Positions 1 to 8,696 are shown, counted from the first letter of the stretch. The stretch: 64,000 bases of DNA from Hyphomicrobium nitrativorans NL23 (GCF_000503895.1 NC_022997.1:558001-622000), one strand, 5' to 3'. Program-made: numbers and translations. The notes: generated by a model not told the origin, from the letters alone.

Positions 1-2
1 TC

Positions 3-254
3 GCGGCCGATCGAAGATGGGCCATCGGCGCCGTGGTCGTGCTGTGGTGTCTCTATGCTTTCACCTACTGGGTGCTTCTGGTCAGCAAAGCGGAGGCGGG
101 CGTTCTCATCGCGTTGGCGGTCGGCGGCGGGCTGGTTCTGTTGTTCAACACCGCTTCGATCGCAGCGATGATCATTCACTACACGCGCGACAAGGAGCAT
201 ATCTACAAGCTAGATATTTATTATCTCGATGAGATGAAGCGCGCGAAGGGGTGA
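3..254 (+). CDS. Small two-helix membrane protein, 5' end outside window
   Basis: The reading frame is open from the left edge to a stop at 254, so the true start lies upstream. About 83 codons are visible. They encode two hydrophobic segments (roughly VVVLWCLYAFTYWVLLV and VLIALAVGGGLVLLF running into an AAMII stretch) and a charged cytosolic tail ending in EMKRAKG. I do not recognise a named family. The stop overlaps a GTG at 251, and the next genes follow with little or no spacing up to an APC permease at 871. It is therefore probably a co-transcribed accessory membrane protein of that transporter; this role is inferred from context only. Confidence 0.6.
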   Translation, partial: AADRRWAIGAVVVLWCLYAFTYWVLLVSKAEAGVLIALAVGGGLVLLFNTASIAAMIIHYTRDKEHIYKLDIYYLDEMKRAKG

Positions 255-265
255 GGGCGGCAGTC

Positions 266-676
266 ATGGCGAGGAAGCGCTATCAGCCACCTGTTCAATC
301 CTGGATCGGGCAGGTCTTCGATACGCTTTTCCTGCTTGTGCTCGTGCTCGCGTCCCTGTTTGCACCGGTGTACCTGGGTCTGGTGGGCAGCGGTAAGTAC
401 ACGGTCGAGCTGAGCGATACGTCATGGGCCGGCATGAAGCAGAATGCGACGATGCAGGCCCAATGGGAGAAGCTGGGGTACACCGACGGGGCGGAGGCGA
501 AAGACGGCAGACAGCCCGCCGCGCTGCTCATCGCCACCCGATTCAATTACAATTTCAGTTTTATAGAGCTTGGGATCAGCACCCTCGTCGTCATTGCGTA
601 TTTCATCATCGTCCTCCACTGGTCGAGAAAAGAGTATCGCGAGGTCATCGACGAACATTTCGACGATAGCGAATAG
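266..676 (+). CDS. Two-helix membrane protein in APC permease operon
   Basis: A 136-residue protein of unrecognised family. An N-terminal hydrophobic segment (VFDTLFLLVLVLASLFAPVY) and a C-terminal one (ISTLVVIAYFIIVL) flank a polar loop of about 70 residues; the positive residues after the second helix suggest that both termini are cytoplasmic. ATG 266 is preceded by GAGGG at 253-257; a GTG at 251 that overlaps the previous stop is the alternative and would add five residues. It sits between two other small membrane proteins and a permease, so it is a candidate accessory subunit. No catalytic motif is visible. Confidence 0.65.
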   Translation: MARKRYQPPVQSWIGQVFDTLFLLVLVLASLFAPVYLGLVGSGKYTVELSDTSWAGMKQNATMQAQWEKLGYTDGAEAKDGRQPAALLIATRFNYNFSFIELGISTLVVIAYFIIVLHWSRKEYREVIDEHFDDSE

Positions 677-688
677 GGGGGCACGCGG

Positions 689-871
689 GTGAATACGTTC
701 GAACTCTTGGAATACGCCGCGTGGAGCCTTTCGGCATTTCTCGGTTTGTGGATGCTGGTCGACATGATCCGAACGGACAGGTCCTACGAAGAGGATCTTC
801 TGACGTCGTCCAAGGAAGGTGAGATCGAACGGTCGCCCGTCACCGATCCAGAGCGGGAAAGAGATCGTTAG
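689..871 (+). CDS. Single-helix small protein coupled to permease
   Basis: A 60-residue protein starting at GTG 689. One predicted hydrophobic helix near the N terminus (AAWSLSAFLGLWMLVDMI) is followed by an acidic and charged tail rich in Glu, Asp and Arg. The stop TAG (869-871) shares its last base with the GTG start of the permease, so translation is almost certainly coupled. I recognise no family. The third consecutive small membrane protein before one transporter suggests a multi-subunit assembly, but the sequence alone does not show this. Confidence 0.6.
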   Translation: MNTFELLEYAAWSLSAFLGLWMLVDMIRTDRSYEEDLLTSSKEGEIERSPVTDPERERDR

Positions 872-2259
872 TGGCTCAGGCAACCGCTCGCCGCCGGCAG
901 AAGCGCATCTCGCTGCTTCGCGTGCTTGGCCCTGGTCATGTGTGGGCGCTGGGTGTCGGGATCGTTCTCGTCGGCGAATACATGGGCTGGAGCTTTGCGG
1001 TCGGCAAGGGTGGCGCTATTGCCGCGCTCATCGCGTGCTGGTTTGCCGGCCTCCTTTATACGTGCGTTGCCATCATCGATTCGGAGGTGACCTCGACGGT
1101 TGCGGCCGCAGGCGGACAGTACGCGCAGGCCAAGCACATCATCGGGCCGCTGATGGCTTTTAACGTCGGTCTTTTTCTGGTTTTCGCCTACACGATGCTG
1201 GAGGCGGCGAACGCCATCACGCTCGGTCACCTTGTCCAGACCGTCGGCATCATGGCGGGTTTCGAGAATTCGAGCGACAAGCCGTTCGTCGTGCTCACGA
1301 TCATGACGCTCGCCTGGCTCAATTATCGCGGCGTCTACACGACGCTGACGTTCAGCCTTGTCATCACGGCCATCGCCTTTATCGCAATTTGCGTGCTGTT
1401 CTTCGCGGTCCAGCCCTGGAGCGATGCCTACGTGCATCACGATCAGCTGCTGACCGAGCTTCCCTATGGCTGGCTCGGCGTGCTGGCAGCGTTGCATTTC
1501 GGAATGTGGTTCTATCTCGGTATCGAAGGAACCACGCAGGCTGCGGAGGAGGTGCGCTCGCCGGCGCGCGCTCTTCCGCTCGGCACCATGACGGGCATCA
1601 TTACGCTTCTGATTGCGGCGACCATGACGTGGTACGTCTGCTCGGGCCTGATGCCGTGGGAGTATCTGGGGCAATCGGTGACGCCGCTGTTCGATGCGGC
1701 GCGTCTCACCAATTCGACGGTTCTGATGGTGTTGCTCTTCATCGGCACAATCTTCTCCGCACTGGCCTCCGCCAACTGCTGCATCAACGATGCGTCGCGC
1801 GCGTGGTTTTCCATGGGGCGCGATCATTATCTTCCCCAGGTGTTCGGCGCCGTGCATCCCAAGTATCGCACGCCCTATCGCTCGATCGTGTTTCTGGTGC
1901 CGGTGGCCCTGGTGTTCGCTTACTTCGCACCGCTGGATCAGGTGATTACGTTCTCGATCCTTTCGGGCCTGCTCGACTACACGTTCATGGCGATCAACGT
2001 GATCATGTTCCGGAAAAAATGGCCGCTGGGGTCGATTAAGCGGGGTTATGTCTATCCGTTCCACCCGCTGCCCGCGATCGTGCTGCTGATCCTATGCGCC
2101 GCGACGTACTTTGCGGTGTTTCTGGGCTACGGCACGCAGTTGATTGCGATGATGGTGTTCTACATTGTTGCTTCGCTGTGGTTTGCGCTGCATCGGTATA
2201 AGTTCGTGCGACGTGGGGAGCAGTTTACGATGCCTTGGCCGAAGCCTGTCGGGTATTGA
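871..2259 (+). CDS. APC superfamily amino acid/amine permease (ethanolamine-permease-like)
   Basis: A 462-residue integral membrane protein with about twelve hydrophobic segments. The conserved APC N-terminal region lies around residues 17-50 (LGPGHVWALGVGIVLVGEYMG), with the broken first helix typical of the fold. The overall pattern resembles the ethanolamine/amino acid permease branch, importing an amino acid or amine by proton symport. Start is GTG 871, overlapping the previous stop. The substrate cannot be read from sequence. Three small membrane proteins are encoded immediately upstream in the same transcription unit, which is unusual for a permease class that normally works without partners. 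Confidence 0.8.
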   Translation: MAQATARRRQKRISLLRVLGPGHVWALGVGIVLVGEYMGWSFAVGKGGAIAALIACWFAGLLYTCVAIIDSEVTSTVAAAGGQYAQAKHIIGPLMAFNVGLFLVFAYTMLEAANAITLGHLVQTVGIMAGFENSSDKPFVVLTIMTLAWLNYRGVYTTLTFSLVITAIAFIAICVLFFAVQPWSDAYVHHDQLLTELPYGWLGVLAALHFGMWFYLGIEGTTQAAEEVRSPARALPLGTMTGIITLLIAATMTWYVCSGLMPWEYLGQSVTPLFDAARLTNSTVLMVLLFIGTIFSALASANCCINDASRAWFSMGRDHYLPQVFGAVHPKYRTPYRSIVFLVPVALVFAYFAPLDQVITFSILSGLLDYTFMAINVIMFRKKWPLGSIKRGYVYPFHPLPAIVLLILCAATYFAVFLGYGTQLIAMMVFYIVASLWFALHRYKFVRRGEQFTMPWPKPVGY

Positions 2260-2301
2260 CGAGCGGGTGTCGCGCGAGAGTGAGAACTGGAGTTGGAGGC
2301 C

Positions 2302-2988
2302 GTGGAGTTGTCGCTTTCAGGCGTCGTTGTCGTCATCGCCGTGACGGCCATGCTCGGGTGGCTGGCTTTGCGACAGCATCGGCTGCAACTCGGCAAACGC
2401 CGTTCTCTTCTCGACGATTGTTCGAGGTTATTCGATGCGCAAACCGTGACATGGAGCGGAGACGGGTTTCCGCGCATCGAGGGCATGCAGGCGGGGCGCG
2501 CTATCGACGTTCGGCTGATCAGCGACGGGATGACGATCCGCCGCTTGCCGCAGCTTTGGCTCCAGGTGACGGAACTGGCGACACTCGAAGGTTTCTGCGG
2601 GTTCTCCATTCTCGTCCGGCCGTCAGGTTATGAGTTCTTCAGTCTTACGCCTCGCTTCCATTACGTGATCGACGTGCCGCCGTCGTTCCCGCGCGAGGTA
2701 ATCGTTCGCGGCGAAGATGAGCGGTCTGCTGTAAATTTCGAAGCGCTTAGTGCGCTGCTCGCGTCCATTCTGGCGGACGCGCGTGTTAAGGAGATTGCGG
2801 TGACGCGGCGCGGTTTGCGCATTATCCGCCAGGCGGACGAAGGGCGCCGCGGAGAATACCTTCTGCTTCGTCAGGCGACCTTCGACGGCAGCGGTGTCTC
2901 TGCCGAGATGCTGGCCCACGTGCTTCGAGAACTCGATACTTTGCGTGTTGGAGCGGCGGCGGCGCACCAAGAGCCGGAGGCGGCATGA
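2302..2988 (+). CDS. Hypothetical membrane-anchored protein
   Basis: A 228-residue protein that I do not recognise. One N-terminal hydrophobic helix (residues about 4-22) is followed by a soluble domain without catalytic motifs. GTG 2302 has GGAG at 2289-2292 at normal spacing; a TTG at 2293 in the same frame is the alternative. The stop overlaps the start of the next gene (ATGA, 2985-2988), so the two form a unit. It follows the permease by about 40 bases and may be in the same operon. Confidence 0.6.
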   Translation: MELSLSGVVVVIAVTAMLGWLALRQHRLQLGKRRSLLDDCSRLFDAQTVTWSGDGFPRIEGMQAGRAIDVRLISDGMTIRRLPQLWLQVTELATLEGFCGFSILVRPSGYEFFSLTPRFHYVIDVPPSFPREVIVRGEDERSAVNFEALSALLASILADARVKEIAVTRRGLRIIRQADEGRRGEYLLLRQATFDGSGVSAEMLAHVLRELDTLRVGAAAAHQEPEAA

Positions 2989-3275
2989 CCTCGGATCGCC
3001 CGCCGGTGCATCCCTACATCGTTCTCGCGCTTGCCGTTCTTCTGCCGGGTGGGGGTCATGTCGCGTTGGGACTTCCGCAGCGCGGATTCGGCTTTGCGTT
3101 CTTTTCTCTGCTGCTCGCGTTGGCCTCCTGGCACACGACGACGCCCGATCATTCGTTCGTCGGGCGCTCGGCCGGGGGCCTGTTTGTGTGGGCGTTGTCC
3201 ATCCCCGATGCCTATAGGATCGCGCGGCTTAGATACGAGATGTGGCGTCGAGGGAAAGCGCCGAGCGACGAATGA
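2985..3275 (+). CDS. Small hydrophobic membrane protein
   Basis: A 96-residue protein whose ATG overlaps the preceding stop. It has two to three hydrophobic segments (around residues 9-27, 32-48 and 62-77), a GGG turn after the first and a basic C terminus. It is not assigned to a family. Its position as last gene before a convergent terminator hairpin makes it the end of the permease-containing unit. Confidence 0.6.
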   Translation: MTSDRPPVHPYIVLALAVLLPGGGHVALGLPQRGFGFAFFSLLLALASWHTTTPDHSFVGRSAGGLFVWALSIPDAYRIARLRYEMWRRGKAPSDE

Positions 3276-3290
3276 ACGGCGCACGTAAAG

Positions 3291-3317
3291 CCGGACCGCT
3301 CTGCAAGAGCGGCCCGG
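3291..3317. terminator. Hairpin between convergent genes
   Basis: A 12-base stem (CCGGACCGCTCT / AGAGCGGCCCGG, one mismatch) with a three-base loop lies between the plus-strand operon ending at 3275 and the minus-strand TonB receptor ending at 3348. The T-tract is weak (TGTTT), so it may end both units or only add stability to the transcript ends. Confidence 0.45.
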
Positions 3318-3347
3318 TGTTTGCGAATATCTTTCGAGCGTTGCGAT

Positions 3348-5555
3348 CTAGAATTTCACACGAGCGCTCACCTCGACGCTTCGTCCGATTCCCGGAAGCT
3401 CGTCGAACGATGAACGGTATTCTTCGTCGGTGAGGTTGTTGAGATGAACCGCGAACGTTGCGGATTCGTCTGCGGTGAGCGGACCGCCGAACGCGAAGTT
3501 CAATGTCGTCCATCCTGAGAGGGTGTCGGTATCGACGGCGGATGCCGTCTCGTTCCATGACGACAGCTTGACGCCGCTTGCCGTGCGCACGAACAGATCG
3601 GTCCAGAGATTGAACCCCGAGATCACGGTATCGTACCGCACGCCGATCCGGCCCGATAGCTCGGGCGTGTTGCTGTTGTAGGTGTCGAAGCGCTGGAATT
3701 CGAGTTTGCGCCGTGTCCATGCGCCGCTGACGTAAGGCGTGAACGCAGTGCCGGGAACAGCGTACTCGGCCATCAGCTCGATGCCGAAGGTCGTCGCGGC
3801 GTCGACGTTGTCATAAATGTATTCCGCGGCCAACGCCCCAGCCGGACACGCAGGTCCCGTTCCGCAGCGGACCGTCGTGATGTAGTCCTTTGCGGTCGTG
3901 TAGAAGCCGGCCAAGTCGAGTGCAAGGCCGTCTGCATTGTAGCGTGCGCCGATCTCGTAGCTGCGGGACGTTTCGGTATCGAGGTTGGGATTGCCGTAGG
4001 TGTTCGTACCGCGGCCCGCGGCGGTGTCGGTGAAGAGCTGAAGCAGCGTCGGCGTTATGTAGCCTTCCGCGTAGTGCGCGCGCAGGGTTGTGTCCTGGAT
4101 GCCGGTGTAGACAAGGCTAGCCGAAGTTACGACCTGTCCTTCGCTGTTGCTCTGGGGCGTGCGCGTGGCGCTGGTGGTCTCGTCGAGTTCCGTTTCGATG
4201 TGGTGGTAGCGAATGCCGGTTGCGAGCTTGAAATCCTGTGCGAACGACCACGTGTTCTGGGCGAAGGCTGACGCGGTTCTTATGAAGGCCTTGTCGCGAT
4301 CATCTCCAAGCGTTGGCGGCACAGGAAAGGGAAACCCCCTCGATATGGTCGAAGATGTTTTCGCCGTATCCAGACCGTCTGAAAGATAGTGGGCACCGAC
4401 GATGGTTTCGTGGTCGGGATGGAACTGGAAGTCTGCCTGGATCGTGCCGCCGAAGTTCACGATCTGGTCGTCGGATGTGGACGTCACGGTCACGCTCCGA
4501 TTGGGGGCCGCCGGTGTCGGCCTCATCACCACTTCGTTCATAAACAGGCGGTCAATCGTCTGGTAGAACGCATCGACGTGGACGTTGCGCAGAACGGGGC
4601 CGAGGTTCTTGCCGTCGTAGTAGACGCCGATCTTCTGACGGTCGCGCTGGGGCAAGTCGATGCGGAAATCCGTGATGGGAAAAACGAGGCTCTCAGGGTC
4701 CGTCCAGTTCTCTGTCGTGAGCCGGTTTTGCTCGACCTTGAGCGCGAGATAGTGATTGTTCGCAGCGCCGAACGTGTGTCCCAGATGCAGGTAGAGATCG
4801 TCGCTGTCGAACGAGGTGCCGTCGAGCCTGCCGGTGGACGTGTAACGGCCGCTCGGAACCTTGCGGTCCTCATGGTCGGCAAGCGTTCCGGAGATGCGAT
4901 AGTCTAAGCTGTTGATCGTTCCCGATAGCGCAGCCCAGCCCTGCTTGCCCTTCGTTCCGGAATAGTAGGCGCCGCCCAGCTCCAGCTCGACGGGCTTCTC
5001 CGATCCGCGCTTGGTGATGATGTTGATCACGCCGCCGATGGCCTTGGCGCCGTAGAGAACGGACGCGGGGCCGCGCACGACGTCGATGCGCTCCACGTTG
5101 CTCGGATCGATCAGGATGGGTGTGCCGAACGTGCTGTGGTCGGTCATCTCCTGACCGTCGACGAGGATGGTCACGCGTGCCGAAGATTCGCCGCGGATGC
5201 GCAGGCGCTTCATGCCGGCTGCAGAGGAATCGACGACCTCGACGCCCGGAACGTCACGCAACATCTCGGCGATGCTCTCTGGCGCCCTGCGCTCAAGCTG
5301 CTGCTGGTCGATCACGGTTACGGAGGCGGGGTTGTCCTGCACGGAAACCTCGGTGCGCGTGCCGATCACGGTGATGCCGTCGAGCCAGACCGCGCCGTCC
5401 TGGGCGCGCGCGGGGGACGATGCCACAACGGCGGCGGACAGCATGAGGCCGAACGCCAGCCCCTTCATCCGGTAACGGTCTTTTGCTCCTTCAAGATGCG
5501 GAACGCGCGGAAGGGTCCCGTTCGCTCTCGTCTGATTATGTTTCGTCGTCGTCAT
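3348..5555 (-). CDS. TonB-dependent outer membrane receptor, heme/hemoglobin type
   Basis: A 735-residue outer membrane receptor that imports heme or a heme protein with TonB energy. A signal peptide lies around residues 30-52, ending at ARAQ. The plug domain contains the LRIRGESSARVTILVDGQ stretch, and the protein ends in the usual aromatic Phe (ARVKF). The NPNL motif characteristic of heme receptors is present (GNPNLDTETS), while the preceding FRAP box is degenerate (EGYITPTLLQLF) and no His lies between them. ATG 5555 has a purine-rich stretch and GAGGT upstream; an internal ATG at 5468 lacks a ribosome site. It is at the end of a minus-strand cluster with HutX, HutW and a ChuY-like reductase, which supports heme as substrate. 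Confidence 0.85.
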   Translation of the reverse strand: MTTTKHNQTRANGTLPRVPHLEGAKDRYRMKGLAFGLMLSAAVVASSPARAQDGAVWLDGITVIGTRTEVSVQDNPASVTVIDQQQLERRAPESIAEMLRDVPGVEVVDSSAAGMKRLRIRGESSARVTILVDGQEMTDHSTFGTPILIDPSNVERIDVVRGPASVLYGAKAIGGVINIITKRGSEKPVELELGGAYYSGTKGKQGWAALSGTINSLDYRISGTLADHEDRKVPSGRYTSTGRLDGTSFDSDDLYLHLGHTFGAANNHYLALKVEQNRLTTENWTDPESLVFPITDFRIDLPQRDRQKIGVYYDGKNLGPVLRNVHVDAFYQTIDRLFMNEVVMRPTPAAPNRSVTVTSTSDDQIVNFGGTIQADFQFHPDHETIVGAHYLSDGLDTAKTSSTISRGFPFPVPPTLGDDRDKAFIRTASAFAQNTWSFAQDFKLATGIRYHHIETELDETTSATRTPQSNSEGQVVTSASLVYTGIQDTTLRAHYAEGYITPTLLQLFTDTAAGRGTNTYGNPNLDTETSRSYEIGARYNADGLALDLAGFYTTAKDYITTVRCGTGPACPAGALAAEYIYDNVDAATTFGIELMAEYAVPGTAFTPYVSGAWTRRKLEFQRFDTYNSNTPELSGRIGVRYDTVISGFNLWTDLFVRTASGVKLSSWNETASAVDTDTLSGWTTLNFAFGGPLTADESATFAVHLNNLTDEEYRSSFDELPGIGRSVEVSARVKF

Positions 5556-5649
5556 ACCTCGTACCTTTCCTTGCGTGACGGCACAGCAGGACCGGCCCGT
5601 GAAAACGCGTTGCCGCGCCACGGGAGAGCTTCGTTGCCGTCGATTGACG

Positions 5650-6027
5650 TCAGTTCCCTTCCGAAAGCAGTTTCTGGGCGGAGACCGCGCAGTATTGGGT
5701 TGGCTTGGCCGGATCTTGCCCGGCTGGATCGGCGGCGCATGGCGCATCATTGCCGGACAGTTGGGTGATCCGGGCGTCCGTGTCGTCGTACGAGACGAGA
5801 TAGCGATGCGTGTGGGCGCCTTGCGTATCGTGCGAGAACGGTTCGAACGTGGCATCCGAGCGGCGGCAGATGATATCCTTGAGCGGCTGCGGTCCGTTCG
5901 ACAAAATCGTTCGCACCGCAGCCGCACGGCGCTCGCATTCTTCGAGGGACGCCGTGTTGACGAACGCTGCCGACATCTGGCCGCTTTCGAGCAGGGTCAT
6001 CACGATCATCAGAAATCCGAATGTCAT
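5650..6027 (-). CDS. Small secreted cysteine-containing protein in heme cluster
   Basis: A 125-residue product of no recognised family. Residues 1-20 (MTFGFLMIVMTLL and following) look like a signal peptide. The mature part has four cysteines (EEC, IICRR, APC, QYC) that could form two disulfides, consistent with periplasmic export. It lies between the TonB receptor and the ChuY-like reductase in the same orientation. An upstream in-frame start at 6096 would add a charged tail before the hydrophobic segment and is less likely. A role in heme handling is a guess from position. Confidence 0.55.
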   Translation of the reverse strand: MTFGFLMIVMTLLESGQMSAAFVNTASLEECERRAAAVRTILSNGPQPLKDIICRRSDATFEPFSHDTQGAHTHRYLVSYDDTDARITQLSGNDAPCAADPAGQDPAKPTQYCAVSAQKLLSEGN

Positions 6028-6092
6028 GCCGCGCCTCGCTTCACTTGCATCTGGTTGGTTGTGTTTCCCTTTGGGTCGGACATGGCTCACCC

Positions 6093-6764
6093 TCAAGCCG
6101 CGAGAGGAAAGGGTGCGATGGGATTGACGCTTTTCGCCTGATCCCTGTCGACGGCGGCAAAGGCGCGGCCCGCCGTGCCGGCGTCGCGCAGCGCGCGCGC
6201 GACGAGATCGGCGACGTCCGCGCGATGGATGAAGCCGTGCATCTCAGCGTCCGTCGTCAAGATCCCGCGGCCGGTTGCCGGTTCGGACCGCAAGCCGCCC
6301 GGCCGGATCGCGGTGCCTTGCGCGATGGTGCGCTTCATGTGCTCTTCGGCGCGTGTTTTCGCGTCCACGGCCGCGCCGAACGCAGCAATGGCCCGCTCGG
6401 ATCGGAAGGGCGCCATCTCGCCACATCCGATGGACGTCACGAGCACGAACCGGGCGACGCCGCGCCGGGCGGCTTCGTCGATCACGTTGATGTTGCCGAC
6501 ATCGTCGGCGTATTCGCCATCGGGTGCGCAGCCGCCGAGCGTCGAGACCACGTCGAACTCACTTTGTAAGAGGGAGAAGGCCCGTTCGAGATCGGTCCTA
6601 GAAAACGCGTCACCTTGGGCGATGCGCACGCCCTCTGCATCAAGCTCCGCGCGGCCAGTGTCGGAGCGAAGCATCGCGAGCACCGGCACGCCGTCGTGGC
6701 GCAGCTTTTTTGCCAGGAGCAAGCCGACGCCGCGGCTCGCTCCGAAGATCAGCACCGGCCTCAT
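6093..6764 (-). CDS. NAD(P)-binding reductase, ChuY-like (putative anaerobilin reductase)
   Basis: A 223-residue atypical short-chain dehydrogenase fold. The Rossmann motif GASRGVGLLLA is at the N terminus, and a VLVTSIG segment with an AKTRAEEHMKRT region corresponds to the active-site side in NmrA/SDR-like proteins. It begins two bases after the HutX stop. In enterobacteria, ChuY, encoded beside ChuW and ChuX, reduces the linear tetrapyrrole anaerobilin made by the radical-SAM enzyme ChuW. The same gene neighbourhood here supports that role, but the fold alone is shared with many reductases. Confidence 0.65.
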   Translation of the reverse strand: MRPVLIFGASRGVGLLLAKKLRHDGVPVLAMLRSDTGRAELDAEGVRIAQGDAFSRTDLERAFSLLQSEFDVVSTLGGCAPDGEYADDVGNINVIDEAARRGVARFVLVTSIGCGEMAPFRSERAIAAFGAAVDAKTRAEEHMKRTIAQGTAIRPGGLRSEPATGRGILTTDAEMHGFIHRADVADLVARALRDAGTAGRAFAAVDRDQAKSVNPIAPFPLAA

Positions 6765-6765
6765 C

Positions 6766-7296
6766 TCAATGGGCGCTCCCGGTTTCCGGGAAGCGGGTTT
6801 CCAGCCGGGTGAAGCGTTCGACCTGATCCGTCTTCAGCTTTCGGTCTTCGTCGCGGCCGACAAAGATCTTGAACATGGCTTCTCCGTCGCCGTTGAAGAA
6901 CTGGACCGAGAGCGTCTCTTTCCCCATGAAGGGGCGGCGGAGAAAGACGATTGCCTTGCAGTTGTCGGCCCGCAGATGGCCGCTCAACCCGCCGCCGCCG
7001 CCGAGATTGTAGAAGCCGTGGCCGAGCTTGCCAGCGGGAACGGGCCCTTCGAACTCCAGGATGGCATCCTTGGTGTGGGAAATGACGGTGACGCTTCCCC
7101 ATTCCGATACGTCGCTCATGACGTCGACGAAGTGTGTGCCGGAAATACGCGTCCACATGTCTGCGGGGAGGCATTCGACAGTGTCTTGCAGCGAGAGTCC
7201 GTGGCGGGTGGCCGTTGCCTCCAGGATGCCGCCGGGATCGTCGGCAAGCGCGATGCGGGCGAGATCACGGGCTGTCGCGGTGTGTGCGTGGGTCAT
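6766..7296 (-). CDS. hutX: Heme utilization cytosolic carrier protein HutX
   Basis: A 176-residue protein matching HutX/ChuX, the cytosolic heme-binding chaperone that delivers heme to the degrading enzyme. The N-terminal region (EATATRHGLSLQDTVECLP) and the central part with GLSGHLRADNC and FNGDGEAMFKIFVGRDEDR are typical of this family. Length is normal. Its ATG overlaps the stop of hutW by four bases, so the two are translationally coupled, and the ChuY-like gene follows directly. Confidence 0.85.
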   Translation of the reverse strand: MTHAHTATARDLARIALADDPGGILEATATRHGLSLQDTVECLPADMWTRISGTHFVDVMSDVSEWGSVTVISHTKDAILEFEGPVPAGKLGHGFYNLGGGGGLSGHLRADNCKAIVFLRRPFMGKETLSVQFFNGDGEAMFKIFVGRDEDRKLKTDQVERFTRLETRFPETGSAH

Positions 7297-8696
7297 GATG
7301 GGCGTAATGTCCTCTGCTGATTTTCAGGATTTCGGATGGGTCCAGTGGCGCCGCTTGCGGGCGTTGCAGGCGCTGAGCCTGCCAGGATCGCGTCGAATGC
7401 AGAGACAAGGTTGCTGTACCAGAAGCGCCCTGCCGTGGTGAGCGAGACGATGCGTCCGTCGATCGACACAAGCCCGGCCGAACGCCACTGATCGAGAAGA
7501 GGGGCAATGCCAGGGTTCAGCCTGCCGCCGAGATGGCTCGCGATGCGTTCGAGATCGAGGCGCCCGACTTCGAGGCCGGCCGTAATGGCGTTGCGGGCGG
7601 GTTGGAGAGAGTCGGACACGAGCATGCCCGAGAGTGGTTTTCGACCGGAGATGACGGCGTCGCGATATGTCTCAAGATCGGGAGCGACGCTGTAGCTGTA
7701 TTTTCCAAGGAGACCGCCCGCGCCGGATCCGTATGCGAGGCAATCGACGCCTTCCTTGATGCGGAGATTGTAGAGGTTGCGTTCGCGGGGGGTGCGTGCC
7801 CAGTGGCTGTTGCTGATCTGGGTCCATCCCTTTGCGGCGAGCGTTTCGACGCCTGTGCGATACATGCGCCCAATCTCGCGGAGTGCGGCCATGTTCTCGA
7901 ATTTTCCGCTGCCGACCGCCTTGTGCAGCGGCGTTCCCGGAATGAGATTGAGGCCATAGAGATCGACGCCATCGGGCGCGATGTCGGCGGCGATGCGGAG
8001 GTCTTCGCGCCAGACGCGGTCGGTCTGGCCCGGAAGGCCGTAGAGGAGATCTATGACGAGGGCTGCGCGATCGCGGTCCCGGATCGCCTCCAGGAAACGG
8101 ATCGCGTCGTCTCGCGATGCGCGCCGTCCCTGTCGCCGGCGGACGTCGGTGTCGAAAGTCTGCACGCCGATGGAGATGCGATTGACGCCCGCTTCGAGCG
8201 CGGCATCGATCTTCTCAGTGTCGAAGTGGATGATGCGGCCTTCGATCGTGATCTCGCAATCGGATGCGAGCGGCAGACACCGCTTGATCGTACTCAGAAT
8301 GCGGGACAGCTCGGCGGCGGATAGTGCGCTTGGGGTTCCTCCGCCGAGATAGACCGCAGCGATCGGGCGATGGCGGATCGTTTGTGCCGACGCTTCTTGC
8401 TCTATTTCCTCGATCAGGAGATTGGCGTAGGACGACGCGGCATGCTGCGTATAGGCGTTGCGGTAAAAGCCGCAGAAGAGGCAGTGGTTGGCGCAGAAGG
8501 GAACGTGAATATAGGCTAGCCGGTCCTCCGACGAACGATGGCCGCTCATGAGGTTTGCCCATGTGGCCGATACTTCGCCGGCAGGAAGCGGTCTCTTGTT
8601 TCGCCATGGGAGAACAGCCCGGCGATCGGCAAACGCATCGCAGAGGGGCTCGTCGACGAGCCGCGCAAAGTGTGGCGCTAAATCGGCTTGTGTCAT
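7293..8696 (-). CDS. hutW: Radical SAM heme-degrading enzyme HutW/ChuW (anaerobilin synthase type)
   Basis: A 467-residue radical SAM protein with the 4Fe-4S cysteine motif at C68, C72 and C75 (FCANHCLFCGF), the GGT(P/E) SAM segment (YLGGGTPS) and a HemN-like C-terminal domain. HutW/ChuW proteins resemble coproporphyrinogen dehydrogenase but open heme by radical methylation without oxygen, releasing iron. Coupling to hutX and a ChuY-like gene distinguishes it from HemN/HemW. ATG 8696 begins MTQADLAPHF; an in-frame start at 8774 would add 26 residues and has no better ribosome site. It is the first gene of the cytosolic part of the cluster. Confidence 0.85.
   Translation of the reverse strand: MTQADLAPHFARLVDEPLCDAFADRRAVLPWRNKRPLPAGEVSATWANLMSGHRSSEDRLAYIHVPFCANHCLFCGFYRNAYTQHAASSYANLLIEEIEQEASAQTIRHRPIAAVYLGGGTPSALSAAELSRILSTIKRCLPLASDCEITIEGRIIHFDTEKIDAALEAGVNRISIGVQTFDTDVRRRQGRRASRDDAIRFLEAIRDRDRAALVIDLLYGLPGQTDRVWREDLRIAADIAPDGVDLYGLNLIPGTPLHKAVGSGKFENMAALREIGRMYRTGVETLAAKGWTQISNSHWARTPRERNLYNLRIKEGVDCLAYGSGAGGLLGKYSYSVAPDLETYRDAVISGRKPLSGMLVSDSLQPARNAITAGLEVGRLDLERIASHLGGRLNPGIAPLLDQWRSAGLVSIDGRIVSLTTAGRFWYSNLVSAFDAILAGSAPATPASGATGPIRNPENQQRTLRPS

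Noticed and set aside
868-2064. Minus-strand open frame opposite the APC permease
   Set aside because: His/Arg/Asp-rich shadow of the permease gene; no family features.
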